A stretch of 64,000 nucleotides of DNA from Mycobacterium sp. (GTDB taxonomy: Bacteria > Actinomycetota > Actinomycetes > Mycobacteriales > Mycobacteriaceae). The first letter of the stretch is position 1; each line of letters begins with the position of its first letter. Where the stretch lies: NCBI GenBank assembly GCA_016197405.1, contig JACPVR010000001.1, positions 1-64,000 on the forward strand. Reading direction: 5' to 3'. Positions 34,548 through 64,000 of the stretch are shown here, piece by piece. The notes under the pieces are model-generated. The model ran no database searches and was not told where the DNA came from. It saw only the letters and a list, made by a program, of their open reading frames with translations. A program made the position numbers and the translations under genes.

Positions 34548-34552
34548 CCTAA
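34539..34552 (+). promoter_or_regulatory. Iron box (IdeR/DtxR-type) before the uptake genes
   Basis: The perfect palindrome TTAGGTTAACCTAA matches both outer half-sites of the IdeR/DtxR box (TTAGG...CCTAA) but with a shorter centre than the usual 19-bp site. It overlaps the methyltransferase stop codon and ends five bases before the GTG of the siderophore-interacting protein. IdeR with iron should block transcription of the uptake operon here. Confidence 0.7.
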
Positions 34553-34557
34553 CTCGT

Positions 34558-35400
34558 GTGGGCTTTTCGTATGCATCCGTCATAGCGGCGAAACACCTGT
34601 CCCCGCGCCTGCGCCGGATAACCCTGCAGGTCGACGAACCCGAGGTGGTGAACGTCAAACCGGGCGGCGACTCCGCCGTCGGCGTCTACTTCCCCGGCGT
34701 GAGCTCCGACGGGGAACCCGCGGCGCCGCATCCGGACGCGGGTGCCGAAGGCCGCAACTACTCGGTCCGCCATGCCGACGGCGACCGGATCGTCATCGAT
34801 ATCGCGTTACACGCGCGTGGGATCGCGACGACCTGGGCCGCCTGCGCTGGGCCGGGCGACCGGGTCGGCCTCGACCACGCCCGGTCCTGGTATCGCCCGG
34901 AACCAAGCACCCAGTGGCAGCTGCTGGTCACCGACCTGTCCGGGCTGCCCGCCACGGCCAGGATCATCGACGAACTCCCCGGCGGCATGCCGGTCACCGC
35001 GTTAGTGGAGGTCCCCGACGCCACCGATCTGCAGTATCTGCCGTCACATCCCGATGTCACCGTGGTGCCCGCGATCGGAACCGGAAACGGCCATGCCGCA
35101 AGCCAACTCGCCCGATTGGTCACCGAGCTGCCACAGCACAGCGGCCGTGGGTACTGCTGGTTCGCAGCCGAGGCCGCCGAGTCCAGGCGTGTCCGCAAAT
35201 ATTTTCGCGGTAACGGATGGACCGTCGACCAGCTCGACATAACCGGTTACTGGCGTTTCGACTCCGAGACCTGGGATGCCAAATTCGCCATGGTCGCCGA
35301 CGATATCGTGGCCGTCTGGGAGCGCGCCGTCGCCGACGGCAAGGGTGAACGGGTCGCGGACGAGGAGTTCGACGAAGCCCTCGAGCGGGCCGGCCTGTAG
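34558..35400 (+). CDS. Siderophore-interacting protein (ViuB-type ferric-siderophore reductase)
   Basis: A 280-residue flavoprotein of the siderophore-interacting family. The FAD-binding motif is RNYSVRHAD near residue 66, preceded by a beta-barrel (SPRLRRITLQVDEPE); the C-terminal half has a reductase-like domain with CWFAAEAAESRRVRKYF. It should strip iron from imported ferric siderophore by reduction in the cytosol. The GTG at 34558 sits five bases after an iron box, leaving no space for a ribosome site, so the mRNA may be leaderless. It heads the uptake cluster: two permeases and an ATPase follow within a few bases of each other. Confidence 0.87.
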   Translation: MGFSYASVIAAKHLSPRLRRITLQVDEPEVVNVKPGGDSAVGVYFPGVSSDGEPAAPHPDAGAEGRNYSVRHADGDRIVIDIALHARGIATTWAACAGPGDRVGLDHARSWYRPEPSTQWQLLVTDLSGLPATARIIDELPGGMPVTALVEVPDATDLQYLPSHPDVTVVPAIGTGNGHAASQLARLVTELPQHSGRGYCWFAAEAAESRRVRKYFRGNGWTVDQLDITGYWRFDSETWDAKFAMVADDIVAVWERAVADGKGERVADEEFDEALERAGL

Positions 35401-35406
35401 GTATCT

Positions 35407-36456
35407 GTGTCCGCACCGACAACCGCACCGGCAGCGCCGGCACCGGCCCCGCACTACCCGTCCGGACGCAGCCGCACCATCGGACTGGTGGTGGCGGCCG
35501 CGGTGCTCATCGTGATGTGCGCCGCCAGCCTCGCCATCGGCACCCAGAACGTCTCCTTGTCGACGGTATGGCAGGCCCTGACCGACTATCACGACACCGG
35601 CGATCAATGGATCGTGCACGACCTGCGGGTGCCGCGCACCGTGCTGGCCGTTCTGGTCGGCTTGGCGCTCGGCCTGTCCGGAACCCTCATCCAGGCCGTC
35701 GGGCGTAACCCACTGGCCGATTCGGAGATCCTCGGCATCAACTCCGGTGCAGCGCTTTTCGTGGTCTGCGCCATCGCCTTCCTCGGCACGAACGGCATCT
35801 GGACCTACATCTGGTTCGCCTTCGCCGGCGCCTTGTTCGCGATGCTGCTGGTCTACCTGGTCGGGATGACCGGCCGTGCCACCGTCACGCCGGTGCGGGT
35901 GCTGCTGGCCGGTGTCGCGCTGGCAGCGGTGATGGACGGTATCGGGTTCGCCGTGCGGCTGCGCAATCCGCGGGCCTTCGACAACATGCGCTTCTGGGAC
36001 TCCGGCGCGCTCGACGGCCGACCGTTGGAGGTCGCCGCCGCTGTCACCCCGTTCATCGCGATCGGCGTGGTCCTGTGTGTCGTCGTCGCGCGTTCACTCA
36101 ACGTGACGGCGCTGGGCGACGACCTGGCAAAGAGTATGGGCGGCAATGTCGCCCGCACCCAGATGGTCGGCCTGATCGCCGTGACGCTGCTGGCCGGCGC
36201 CGCCACCGCCGCGGCAGGCCCGATCGGTTTCGTCGGGCTGATGGTGCCGCATGCGGTACGTCGGTTCACCGGACCGGACTGGCGCTGGATTCTGGCCTAC
36301 GCCACCCTCGTCGCACCCGCCCTGTTGTTGGCGGCCGATATCATCGGCCGGGTCGTCATCCGCCCGGCCGAACTGCCCGCCGGTATCGTCACGGCGTTCC
36401 TGGGTGCGCCGGTGCTGATCTGGCTCATCCGCAAGCGCGGAGCCGATCGATCATGA
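35407..36456 (+). CDS. Ferric-siderophore ABC permease (FecCD family), first subunit
   Basis: A 349-residue membrane protein with nine to ten predicted helices. FecCD landmarks are RVPRTVLAVLVGLALGLSGTLIQAVGRNPLADSEILGINSGA and AAGPIGFVGLMVPHAVR. With the next permease it forms the channel for ferric siderophore across the inner membrane, corresponding to the FepD/FepG-like Fxu permeases of the M. smegmatis ferric-exochelin system. The GTG at 35407 lies six bases after the reductase stop. An N-terminal Ala/Pro-rich tail of about 20 residues precedes the first helix. Confidence 0.9.
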   Translation: MSAPTTAPAAPAPAPHYPSGRSRTIGLVVAAAVLIVMCAASLAIGTQNVSLSTVWQALTDYHDTGDQWIVHDLRVPRTVLAVLVGLALGLSGTLIQAVGRNPLADSEILGINSGAALFVVCAIAFLGTNGIWTYIWFAFAGALFAMLLVYLVGMTGRATVTPVRVLLAGVALAAVMDGIGFAVRLRNPRAFDNMRFWDSGALDGRPLEVAAAVTPFIAIGVVLCVVVARSLNVTALGDDLAKSMGGNVARTQMVGLIAVTLLAGAATAAAGPIGFVGLMVPHAVRRFTGPDWRWILAYATLVAPALLLAADIIGRVVIRPAELPAGIVTAFLGAPVLIWLIRKRGADRS

Positions 36457-37499
36457 CCACAATGCAATTCGGGCGCCGCCAATGCGTCATCCGGGTCGGC
36501 GGCATATCGGCTCGGGCATCGTGGCGCGCCATCATCGCGGTGGGCGCCCTGCTCGCCGGGGCTGTCGTCATCGCGATACTGGCCCTCGGGATCGGTAAGT
36601 ACACCGTCGCCCCGGCCGATGTCCTGAGGGTGCTGCTCGGAACCAACACCTCGTTCGACCGTGTCGTGGTCCTGCAGTGGCGGATGCCGCGCATGCTGAT
36701 GGCACTGCTGATCGGTGCCGCGTTGGGGGTTTCCGGGGCGATCTTCCAGGCATTGACCCGAAATGCGTTGGGCAGTCCCGACATCATCGGTATCAACTTC
36801 GGCGCCTATACCGGGGCCCTGATAGTGCTGGCCGGCTTGGGCGGCGGCTACTACGCGGTGGCCGGCGGAGCCCTGATCGGCGGTCTGGTCACCGCGGTCC
36901 TGGTGTACGCGCTGTCCTACCAAAACGGACTGGCCGGGTACCGGCTCATCGTCGTCGGCATCGCGGTCAGCGCGGTGCTCAACTCGGTGAACCAGTGGAT
37001 CGTCATCAAACTCGATCACCACACCGCCGTCACCGCCGCGGTGTGGCAACAGGGCACCCTGAGCGGACTGAGCTGGTCACAGGTGCTCCCGATGACCGTC
37101 TGCCTGATCGTGGTGACCGCTGGCCTGCTGGCACTCGGGCCGCAGCTACCGGTGCTGCAGATGGGTGATGACGCCGCCGGTGCGCTCGGCGTGCACCCCG
37201 ACCGCGCCCGGGTGGCCTACCTCGTCCTCGGCGTGGCTTTGGTGGCCGTGGCCTGCGCCGCGGCGGGACCCATCACGTTCATCGCTCTGGCCGCACCGCA
37301 GATCGCGCGACGGCTCACCGCCAGCCCCGGTGTGGGTCTGGTGCCATCGGCCGCGATGGGTGCGGTGCTGCTCCTGGTCGGTGACATCATCGCCGCACAG
37401 TTGTTCGGTGACAACGAATTACCCGTCGGCGCGGTGACCGTGTCGCTGGGCGGGGCTTACCTGGTGTACCTGCTGGTGACCCAGGCGCGCAGACGCTGA
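36453..37499 (+). CDS. Ferric-siderophore ABC permease (FecCD family), second subunit
   Basis: A 348-residue FecCD permease with WRMPRMLMALLIGAALGVSGAIFQALTRNALGSPDIIGINFGA and AAGPITFIALAAPQIARR, the loops that contact the binding protein and the ATPase. It forms a heterodimer with the preceding permease. The ATG at 36453 overlaps the previous stop (ATGA), giving coupled translation; the longer open frame to 36075 is only overlap with the first permease gene. Confidence 0.9.
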   Translation: MTTMQFGRRQCVIRVGGISARASWRAIIAVGALLAGAVVIAILALGIGKYTVAPADVLRVLLGTNTSFDRVVVLQWRMPRMLMALLIGAALGVSGAIFQALTRNALGSPDIIGINFGAYTGALIVLAGLGGGYYAVAGGALIGGLVTAVLVYALSYQNGLAGYRLIVVGIAVSAVLNSVNQWIVIKLDHHTAVTAAVWQQGTLSGLSWSQVLPMTVCLIVVTAGLLALGPQLPVLQMGDDAAGALGVHPDRARVAYLVLGVALVAVACAAAGPITFIALAAPQIARRLTASPGVGLVPSAAMGAVLLLVGDIIAAQLFGDNELPVGAVTVSLGGAYLVYLLVTQARRR

Positions 37500-37521
37500 T
37501 GAGACAGAAAGCGACGTCACG

Positions 37522-38346
37522 ATGACTGTAAAGCCGGACACCGCCGACCCGCGGCTGCGCGCCGAGCACGTCTCGATCGGCTATGACGAGAAGCCGATCG
37601 TCGACGACCTGTCCGTTGCGGTACCCGACGGGCGGGTGACCGTCATCGTCGGACCCAACGCGTGCGGCAAATCGACCCTGCTGCGGGGATTCGCACGGCT
37701 GCTCAAGCCGACCAGCGGCTCGGTGATCCTCGACGGTCACGACATCGGAACGCTACACACCAAGGAGGTGGCCCGCCGGTTGGGACTTCTGCCGCAGACA
37801 TCGGTCGCCCCCGAGGGCATCAGTGTGGCCGACCTGGTGTCGCGTGGTCGTTTCCCGCATCAGAAGGTCATGCGGCAGTGGTCGCGTGACGACGAGTCCG
37901 CGGTCGCAGAAGCCATGCGGCACACCGGCGTCACCGAACTCGCGGGCCGCCTGGTCGACGAACTGTCCGGCGGTCAACGCCAGCGGGTGTGGGTCGCGGT
38001 GGTGCTGGCGCAGCAGACACCGCTGATCCTGCTCGACGAACCGACCACCTACCTCGACATCGCGCACCAGGTCGAGCTGCTCGACCTGTTCGCCATGCTC
38101 AATCGCGAGCAGAACCGCACCGTCGTCGCGGTGCTGCACGACCTCAACCACGCCTGCCGCTACGCCGACGAGATCATCGTCATGAAGAGCGGAGCGATTG
38201 TCGCCCAGGGCAATCCGAACACCGTGGTGACCGAGGCCCTCGTCGAGCACGTCTACGGTCTGGGTTGCCAGATCATCGACGATCCGCAGACCGGTACGCC
38301 CTTGGTGGTGCCGCGCGCGTCGGCGCACCTGCGCCGGCGCGGCTAG
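37522..38346 (+). CDS. Ferric-siderophore ABC importer ATPase (FepC type)
   Basis: A 274-residue ATPase: Walker A GPNACGKST near residue 45, signature LSGGQRQR, Walker B LILLDEPTTYLDI, and H-loop in VLHDLNHA. These are the features of FepC/FhuC ATPases, and it powers the two FecCD permeases encoded just upstream. No periplasmic-type binding protein for the ferric siderophore is encoded in this cluster, so it must come from elsewhere, perhaps beyond the NRPS gene. Its TAG stop shares the palindrome CTAG with the stop of the convergent fxbA gene. Confidence 0.92.
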   Translation: MTVKPDTADPRLRAEHVSIGYDEKPIVDDLSVAVPDGRVTVIVGPNACGKSTLLRGFARLLKPTSGSVILDGHDIGTLHTKEVARRLGLLPQTSVAPEGISVADLVSRGRFPHQKVMRQWSRDDESAVAEAMRHTGVTELAGRLVDELSGGQRQRVWVAVVLAQQTPLILLDEPTTYLDIAHQVELLDLFAMLNREQNRTVVAVLHDLNHACRYADEIIVMKSGAIVAQGNPNTVVTEALVEHVYGLGCQIIDDPQTGTPLVVPRASAHLRRRG

Positions 38347-39311
38347 GACACATCCGCCAGCACCGGGTCGGGCGCGTTGGTGAGATAGCCGCCGCCATGG
38401 CCGAAGTAGTCCATGGCGTTGTGGTCGATGCCGTCCTCGGTGCGCACCACGTCGAGCACCAGACCCGGCGACTGGCCGCGGTAGGCCTGCGCACCGGCCA
38501 CGATGACCATGCCGCCGTCCTCCTCGATGAAAACCCGCCCCGGGGTTCCGCCATAGGTGCACCGCGATACGTGCGATGCGATGACGCGCAGCCGCTCTCC
38601 ACGGAAATAGGTGTAGGCGTTGGGATATGGGTCCGACAGTGCACGGACGAATCGTTCGATGTCAGCCGCGGGCCAGGTCCAGTCGATGAGGCTGTCACGG
38701 TCTGAGCGCTTGTGGAAGAACGTCCGCTCCGCGAGATTCTGCGGTATCGGCACGGCGGTGCCCGACTCGATCTTGTCCAGTGCTTCCTCCAGGACATCGG
38801 GCACCAGGTCCAGCGTGTCGAGCACCAGGCTGGTACCGGTACTGGTCGGGGTGATCTCGACGGACCGTTGCACCAGGACATCTCCGGTGTCGAGCTCGTC
38901 GTCCATCAGATGCGCCGTCAGCCCGGTATGGGTCGCGCCGCTGATCAGCGACCAGATCACCGGCGAGAAGCCGGTGAACTTCGGCAAAAGCGAATCGTGC
39001 AGATTCAGCGTCCCGTGCTTCGGTATCGCGAAGAGTTCCTCCGGCAGCCGGGTGCGCCAGTTGTTGGCCACCATGACGTCGGGCTTGAGCTCGGCCACCC
39101 GTGCGATCAACTCCGGCGTCGGCCGTTTGGCCAGGAATACCTCGACACCCTCACTGCGGGCCAGGTCTTCCACCGAGTCGGCCCAAATCGATTCATAGGC
39201 ATGGTCACTCGCCGGGTGCGTCACCACCAGGCACACCTCGTGGCGAGACTTCAGCAGCGCCTGCAGGGTGCGGTGGCCCCAGGTCTGATATCCCAACATG
39301 ACGACGCGCAC
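38343..39311 (-). CDS. fxbA: Exochelin formyltransferase
   Basis: A 322-residue formyltransferase of the methionyl-tRNA formyltransferase fold. The Asn/His region VANNWRTRLPEELFAIPKHGTLNLHDSLLPKFTGFSPVIWSLISGATHTGLTAH holds the formyl-folate site, with catalytic N, H and D (LMDDELDTGDV) in place. In M. smegmatis, FxbA supplies the N-formyl group of exochelin. The GTG at 39311 has a strong GGGAGG ribosome site; the upstream open frame adds 76 unrelated residues. It is divergent from mbtH, and a 19-bp iron box lies between them. It should formylate N5-hydroxyornithine, the first residue of the peptide. Confidence 0.9.
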   Translation of the reverse strand: MRVVMLGYQTWGHRTLQALLKSRHEVCLVVTHPASDHAYESIWADSVEDLARSEGVEVFLAKRPTPELIARVAELKPDVMVANNWRTRLPEELFAIPKHGTLNLHDSLLPKFTGFSPVIWSLISGATHTGLTAHLMDDELDTGDVLVQRSVEITPTSTGTSLVLDTLDLVPDVLEEALDKIESGTAVPIPQNLAERTFFHKRSDRDSLIDWTWPAADIERFVRALSDPYPNAYTYFRGERLRVIASHVSRCTYGGTPGRVFIEEDGGMVIVAGAQAYRGQSPGLVLDVVRTEDGIDHNAMDYFGHGGGYLTNAPDPVLADVS

Positions 39312-39345
39312 AGTCAATCCTCCCAGCGGTCCAGCTACCCGGTAA

Positions 39346-39364
39346 TTTGGTAAGCCTAACCTTT
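39346..39364. promoter_or_regulatory. IdeR iron box between fxbA and mbtH
   Basis: TTTGGTAAGCCTAACCTTT on the plus strand agrees with the 19-bp mycobacterial iron box (TTAGGTTAGGCTAACCTAA, from memory) at 15 positions when read on the minus strand. It sits 35 bases from the fxbA start and about 120 bases before mbtH, so one IdeR site could shut off both biosynthesis directions when iron is plentiful. Confidence 0.8.
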
Positions 39365-39486
39365 GATAGCATGCATTCCGGCCGCCGGGGCATCCACGAC
39401 CCGCAAAGCCGATGACCACTCGAGGTGCGCAACCATCGAGACTTCCACCGTAATACGGTGTCACTGCAACGTACGGGAGGAACGCT

Positions 39487-39729
39487 TTGTCCAGCAATCC
39501 CTTTGACGACACGGATGGCCGATTCCTCGTCCTCGTCAACGGCGAAGACCAGTATTCGCTGTGGCCGGTTTTCGCCGACGTCCCAGGAGGGTGGACTGTC
39601 GTCTTCGGCGGCCCTGACGGGGTGGACCGCGACAGCGCGATGAACTACGTCGACCAGAATTGGACCGATATGCGTCCGCGGACGCTGCGTGAGCAGATGA
39701 GCGCCGCCGATGTGACGTACTCGGCGTGA
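39487..39729 (+). CDS. MbtH-like protein
   Basis: An 80-residue MbtH-family protein with all signature blocks: [22 protein letters not shown], and [16 protein letters not shown]. MbtH proteins bind NRPS adenylation domains and are often required for their folding or activity, so this one should serve the NRPS at 43299. The start is a TTG at 39487 behind GGGAGGAA. It leads the biosynthesis/export operon; the next gene starts within its stop codon (GTGA). Confidence 0.93.
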   Translation: MSSNPFDDTDGRFLVLVNGEDQYSLWPVFADVPGGWTVVFGGPDGVDRDSAMNYVDQNWTDMRPRTLREQMSAADVTYSA

Positions 39730-41456
39730 ATGCCGCGGCACACAACGTCATTGACCGCACCTTCACCGGTGCAGGGGTGCTGCGCCGCACCGTAACGCGC
39801 AATTGGCGCTGGCTGACCTCGGGTACCGGTCTGATCGCGGTACACCAACTGTGCGAGGTGTCGGTGCCGGTGCTGATCGGCATCATCGTCGATCGCGCCG
39901 TGGCGACCGGCAGTGTGCGCGCGATCATCGGCTGGATCGCGGTGCTGGCGGCATTGTTCGTGCTGCTGACCGTGGTCTACCGGTACGGCGCCCGGCTGTT
40001 GATGTTCGCCATCGCCCGCGAATCCCACCTGCTGCGGGTGGAATCCAGCGCCAAGATCCTCGACCCGCTTGGCATCGACACCGACTACAAAGTCGGTGAG
40101 CTGCTTTCGATCTCCTCCGATGACGCCGACGAGGTGTCCTACCTGCTCGACTACATCCCCCGGATCGCCGCCGCGATCGTCGGCACCGTGGTCTGCGGTG
40201 CCGTACTGCTCGCCATCGACTGGCCGCTGGGGCTGATGGTGCTCATCGGTGTGCCCGTGGTGGTCGCGGGTCTGCAGCTGACCGCGCCGCTGATCGCCCG
40301 GCGCGTCGAGGAGCAACAGGCCCAGATCGGTCGCGCCACCGCACTGGCCACCGACCTCATCAGCGGGCACCGCCCGCTGCAGGGCATCGGCGCACAGGGC
40401 AATGCCGCCGCCCGGTACCGCGTCGCGAGCCGTCGCGCGCTGGCGGCCACCCTGCATGCGGCGCGGATCCAGAGCATCCATTCCGGCGCCTCGGCGGCCG
40501 CCGGGGCCCTCGCGGCCATGGCGGTCGCGGTGGCCGCGGCGTACTTCGCGATCCGCGGCGACCTCTCGGTGGGTCAGTTGATCACGGTGATCGGCCTGGC
40601 CCAGTTCCTCATCGAACCCTTTTCGCTATTGGCCATCGTGCCCAGCTGGGTCGCCGAGGCCCGGGCATCGGCCAACCGCGTCGCCAACGTGCTGAACTCC
40701 CCCGCCCGCCACCAGCCGCACACACCCGTGCCCGTACCCGCCGATGTGCCGCCGGGCACCTTGTCGGTCCGCGACGCCACGCACGGCAGCCTCGACGGGC
40801 TGTCGCTCGATGTCGGGCCCGGCGAGTTCGTCGCGGTGCTCACCGCCGATGCCCGCGACGCGTCCGCACTGATCGATCTGCTTTCCGGTGACGAACGCGC
40901 GCCGGGCGCGGGGACCGTCCGCGTCGGCGGCCGCCGCATAGACGAGATCCCAGCCGGGCAACGCCGGCGCAATCTGCTCGTCGAACATCACCTCAGTGCG
41001 CTGTTCAGCGGCACACTGGGCTCCAATCTGCTGGTGACCGGCGGCCGCGACGAGCGGTCCGTCGCGGCCGTCCTGCAGGCCTCCTGCGCGGTCGATGTGG
41101 TCGAACTGCACGCCGACGGACTGGACCACCCCGTGATCGAACGGGGCGCAAGCCTTTCCGGCGGTCAACGACAACGCTGGACGCTGGCCCGGGCCCTCAT
41201 CGCCGATCCCGATGTCCTGGTCCTGCACGATCCGACCACGGCCGTCGACGCAGTCACCGAACAGACCATCGCCGACGGCATCCGCCGGCTGCGCAGTACC
41301 GACGGGCGCAGCACCGTGGTGCTGACCAGCAGTCCGGCGCTGCTCGCCGCCGCCGACCGGGTGGTGCTCGTGGTCGACGGGCGCGTGCGCGGCGAAGGTA
41401 CGCATCGCGAACTGGCAGAAGCCTTTTCCGACTACCGTGAGCTGGTCACCCGATGA
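39726..41456 (+). CDS. ABC exporter half, degenerate ATP site (siderophore export)
   Basis: A 576-residue type IV (ABCB-like) half-exporter with about six helices in residues 30-310 and a C-terminal nucleotide-binding domain. The domain is partly defective: the Walker A region (about residue 370) reads [14 protein letters not shown] with no GxGK[ST], the Walker B end is [10 protein letters not shown] where LDEAT is expected, and the H-loop His is replaced in LTSSPALL. The signature LSGGQ is intact. Its partner is the next gene, whose defects are complementary. It is equivalent by position to the ExiT-type exporter beside fxbB in M. smegmatis. GTG start overlapping mbtH. Confidence 0.88.
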   Translation: MNAAAHNVIDRTFTGAGVLRRTVTRNWRWLTSGTGLIAVHQLCEVSVPVLIGIIVDRAVATGSVRAIIGWIAVLAALFVLLTVVYRYGARLLMFAIARESHLLRVESSAKILDPLGIDTDYKVGELLSISSDDADEVSYLLDYIPRIAAAIVGTVVCGAVLLAIDWPLGLMVLIGVPVVVAGLQLTAPLIARRVEEQQAQIGRATALATDLISGHRPLQGIGAQGNAAARYRVASRRALAATLHAARIQSIHSGASAAAGALAAMAVAVAAAYFAIRGDLSVGQLITVIGLAQFLIEPFSLLAIVPSWVAEARASANRVANVLNSPARHQPHTPVPVPADVPPGTLSVRDATHGSLDGLSLDVGPGEFVAVLTADARDASALIDLLSGDERAPGAGTVRVGGRRIDEIPAGQRRRNLLVEHHLSALFSGTLGSNLLVTGGRDERSVAAVLQASCAVDVVELHADGLDHPVIERGASLSGGQRQRWTLARALIADPDVLVLHDPTTAVDAVTEQTIADGIRRLRSTDGRSTVVLTSSPALLAAADRVVLVVDGRVRGEGTHRELAEAFSDYRELVTR

Positions 41457-43225
41457 TCTCCGACGAACCGATCACCCCGCCGGTGCTGCCGGTCGCCACC
41501 GCCTCACGCGCGATGTCCTGGCTGGCGACCGATCTGCGCAGCCGGCGCTCCGGTGTCATCGCGGCGACCGTTGTCGGACTGGCGGCGGCGGCCGCGTCGG
41601 TGGTGCCCATCTATCTGCTGGGCACCCTCGTCGACCGCGCCGACGGCGGTGACGGCACCGGTGGCCTCGTTGTTCTGGCATGCGTCATCGCGCTCGCCGC
41701 TCTTCTCGGCGGACTCGGTACCGGGCTGGCGTCCTATCTGACCGCACGCATCGGCGAACAGACGCTGGCCGATCTGCGCGAGCAGGTACTCGAGCGGGCC
41801 CTGAACCTGCCCGCCACCATGATCGAGGAAAGCGGCCGCGGCGATCTGCTGTCGCGCGTCGGACCCGATGTCGCGGTGGTCGCCAGGGCGGTGTCGCAGG
41901 TGCTGCCCACCATCCTCAACTCGTTCTTCCTCGGCGTGGTCACGCTGGCCGGTATGACGAGCCTGGACTGGCGTCTCGGTGTGGCCGGCGCGCTGGCGAT
42001 ACCGGCCTATATCGCGGGCCTGTGGTGGTATCTGCCACGCTCGGCCCCGATGTACGCCGACGAACGCGTCGCCATCGCCAATCGCGCCCAGGTCACGGTG
42101 GAAGCCATCCAGGGCGCCAAGACCATCGCGGCCTACGAGATGCACGACCGGCACCTCGCCGATATCGACCGGGCATCGGGCCGCGCGCGCGATATCTCGA
42201 TATCGGTGTTCACCTTCTTCACCCGGCTCGTCGGACGGGTCAACCGTGCCGAATTCATCGGTCTCGCCGCGACATTGGTGGTCGGCTTTCTGCTGGTGCG
42301 ATCGGGCGCGGTCAGTGTCGGACAGGTCACCGCGGCGGCGCTGATGTTTCACCGGCTGTTCAACCCGATCAGCGAACTGATGTTCAATTTCGACGAGATC
42401 CAGTCGGCCGCGGCCAGCCTGGCCCGCCTGGTGGGTGTCGTCGACCTGCGCACACCGCTCGACGACACCTCGACGTCGGGGTCCGTGCCGGCCGGTGCCG
42501 ATGTCGAGGTCGCCGGTGTGTCGTTCGCCTACGGCTCGGGTCCCGAGGTGCTGCACGATGTGTCGCTGCGCATCCCGGCCGGAACCCGTTGCGCACTGGT
42601 CGGATCCACCGGCGCCGGTAAGACCACGCTGGCGGCCGTCGTGGCGGGCCTGCTCACCCCGACCAGCGGTCACACCAGTATCGGCGGGGTCGATGTGGCC
42701 GATGTCGATCGCGCTCAACTGCGCCGGTGGGTCGCCACCATCACCCAGGAGGTCCATGTGTTCTCCGGGCCGTTGATCGACGACCTGCGTCTGGTGGCGC
42801 CGCAGGCCGATCGTGATGAGATCTGGGCGGCACTGCATCAGGTCGGCGCCGGCCGCTGGGTCGAGAACCTCGAGGACGGCCTGGACACCCTGGTCGGCGA
42901 ACAGGGCGTGGCTCTGACCGCCGCCCAGGCCCAGCATGTCGCGATGGCCCGTCTGGTGCTGGCCGATCCGCGGGTCGTCGTACTCGACGAGGCCACCGCG
43001 GAAGCGGGCAGCGCGCACGCCGCCGAACTGGAGGATGCTGCCGCCGCGGCCACCAAGGGCCGCACCACCCTGATCGTCGCGCACCGGCTCACCCAGGCGG
43101 CCAGTGCCGACCAGATCGCCGTGATGGACAACGGACGCATCGTCGAACGCGGCACCCATTCCGAACTGATATCGCTCGACGGCCGCTACGCACGGTTCTG
43201 GCAGGCCTGGAGCACACACAACTGA
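41453..43225 (+). CDS. exiT: ABC exporter half, catalytic ATP site (ExiT-like)
   Basis: A 590-residue half-exporter with six helices in about residues 25-320 and an ATPase domain from about 350. Walker [11 protein letters not shown] (near 384), Walker B VVVLDEAT (near 509) and the H-loop IVAHRL (near 543) are canonical, but the signature reads LTAAQ instead of LSGGQ. Paired with the preceding half, this gives one full ATP site (its own Walker A/B/H with the partner's LSGGQ) and one defunct site. It should export exochelin or a precursor. The ATG overlaps the previous stop. The symbol is by analogy to the exochelin locus; exiT may cover one or both halves. Confidence 0.88.
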   Translation: MISDEPITPPVLPVATASRAMSWLATDLRSRRSGVIAATVVGLAAAAASVVPIYLLGTLVDRADGGDGTGGLVVLACVIALAALLGGLGTGLASYLTARIGEQTLADLREQVLERALNLPATMIEESGRGDLLSRVGPDVAVVARAVSQVLPTILNSFFLGVVTLAGMTSLDWRLGVAGALAIPAYIAGLWWYLPRSAPMYADERVAIANRAQVTVEAIQGAKTIAAYEMHDRHLADIDRASGRARDISISVFTFFTRLVGRVNRAEFIGLAATLVVGFLLVRSGAVSVGQVTAAALMFHRLFNPISELMFNFDEIQSAAASLARLVGVVDLRTPLDDTSTSGSVPAGADVEVAGVSFAYGSGPEVLHDVSLRIPAGTRCALVGSTGAGKTTLAAVVAGLLTPTSGHTSIGGVDVADVDRAQLRRWVATITQEVHVFSGPLIDDLRLVAPQADRDEIWAALHQVGAGRWVENLEDGLDTLVGEQGVALTAAQAQHVAMARLVLADPRVVVLDEATAEAGSAHAAELEDAAAAATKGRTTLIVAHRLTQAASADQIAVMDNGRIVERGTHSELISLDGRYARFWQAWSTHN

Positions 43226-43298
43226 CACCGCACCTGCTCCGCACGCAGAAGTGCTGCGGGGCAGGCGTTTCGAATTTCTCACGGAGGGTTGCTCGCAC

Positions 43299-64000
<20,702 letters not shown>

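Noticed and set aside
39726..41456. Degenerate Walker A taken as a sign of a pseudogene
   Set aside because: The frame is full length, the LSGGQ motif is intact and the partner's defects are complementary, so it looks selected rather than decayed.
43226..43298. Iron box directly before the NRPS gene
   Set aside because: No TTAGG/CCTAA half-sites are present in this gap; the NRPS is more likely read from the mbtH promoter.

Overview
The window is high-GC actinobacterial DNA from a mycobacterium, most likely a rapid grower (Mycolicibacterium group). The evidence is a locus laid out like the M. smegmatis exochelin locus, IdeR-type iron boxes, a CYP140-like P450, many FadD/SDR/TetR genes, and small secreted proteins of mycobacterial type. 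No tRNA, rRNA, CRISPR array, insertion sequence or phage gene was seen.

Layout. 1-1.1 kb: no convincing gene, but two related palindromes, each followed by a TAATA box, pointing away from each other. 1.1-19.2 kb: an accessory lipid/xenobiotic-type region. It holds a PPOX-fold protein, a small secreted protein, TetR/SDR pairs, a divergent pair of DJ-1-fold genes, an HsaA-like flavin monooxygenase, SRPBCC proteins, alpha/beta hydrolases, two paralogous NmrA-like genes facing each other around a TetR gene, a P450, an acyl-CoA synthetase overlapping an acyltransferase, and a MarR gene. Two promoters share an identical operator (TTCATTGAC, 5 nt, GTCAATGAA). 19.3-21.3 kb: an alpha/beta hydrolase overlapping a PAS-PP2C phosphatase, as in the Bacillus RsbQ-RsbP energy-stress module. 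21.3-22.5 kb: an SRPBCC protein and TenA.

22.6-33.4 kb: a compact nine-gene minus-strand operon (gatY-gatZ-agaS-sugar kinase-GH4-ABC binding protein-two permeases-ATPase) with a divergent DeoR/AgaR-type regulator and a perfect 9-bp inverted-repeat operator between them. It reads as uptake of an (amino)galactoside by an ABC importer rather than a PTS, followed by phosphorylation, AgaS deamination and tagatose-bisphosphate aldol cleavage.

33.5-64 kb: a small secreted protein and a methyltransferase, then an exochelin-type siderophore locus. An iron box precedes a ferric-siderophore reductase, two FecCD permeases and an ATPase (uptake). A second iron box lies between the formyltransferase gene fxbA (minus) and mbtH, two ABC exporter halves and a giant NRPS gene (plus). 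The NRPS is one uninterrupted reading frame from 43299 to the window end (6900 codons, 3' end missing). Hand-read adenylation codes and epimerase positions give D-formyl-hydroxyornithine, beta-alanine, D-hydroxyornithine, D-threonine, L-hydroxyornithine, which is the residue order known for exochelin MS. A sixth C-A module follows and is cut by the window edge. The two exporter halves have complementary defects that leave one intact ATP site. Ornithine N-hydroxylase, a ferric-exochelin binding protein and the chain-release domain are not in the window.
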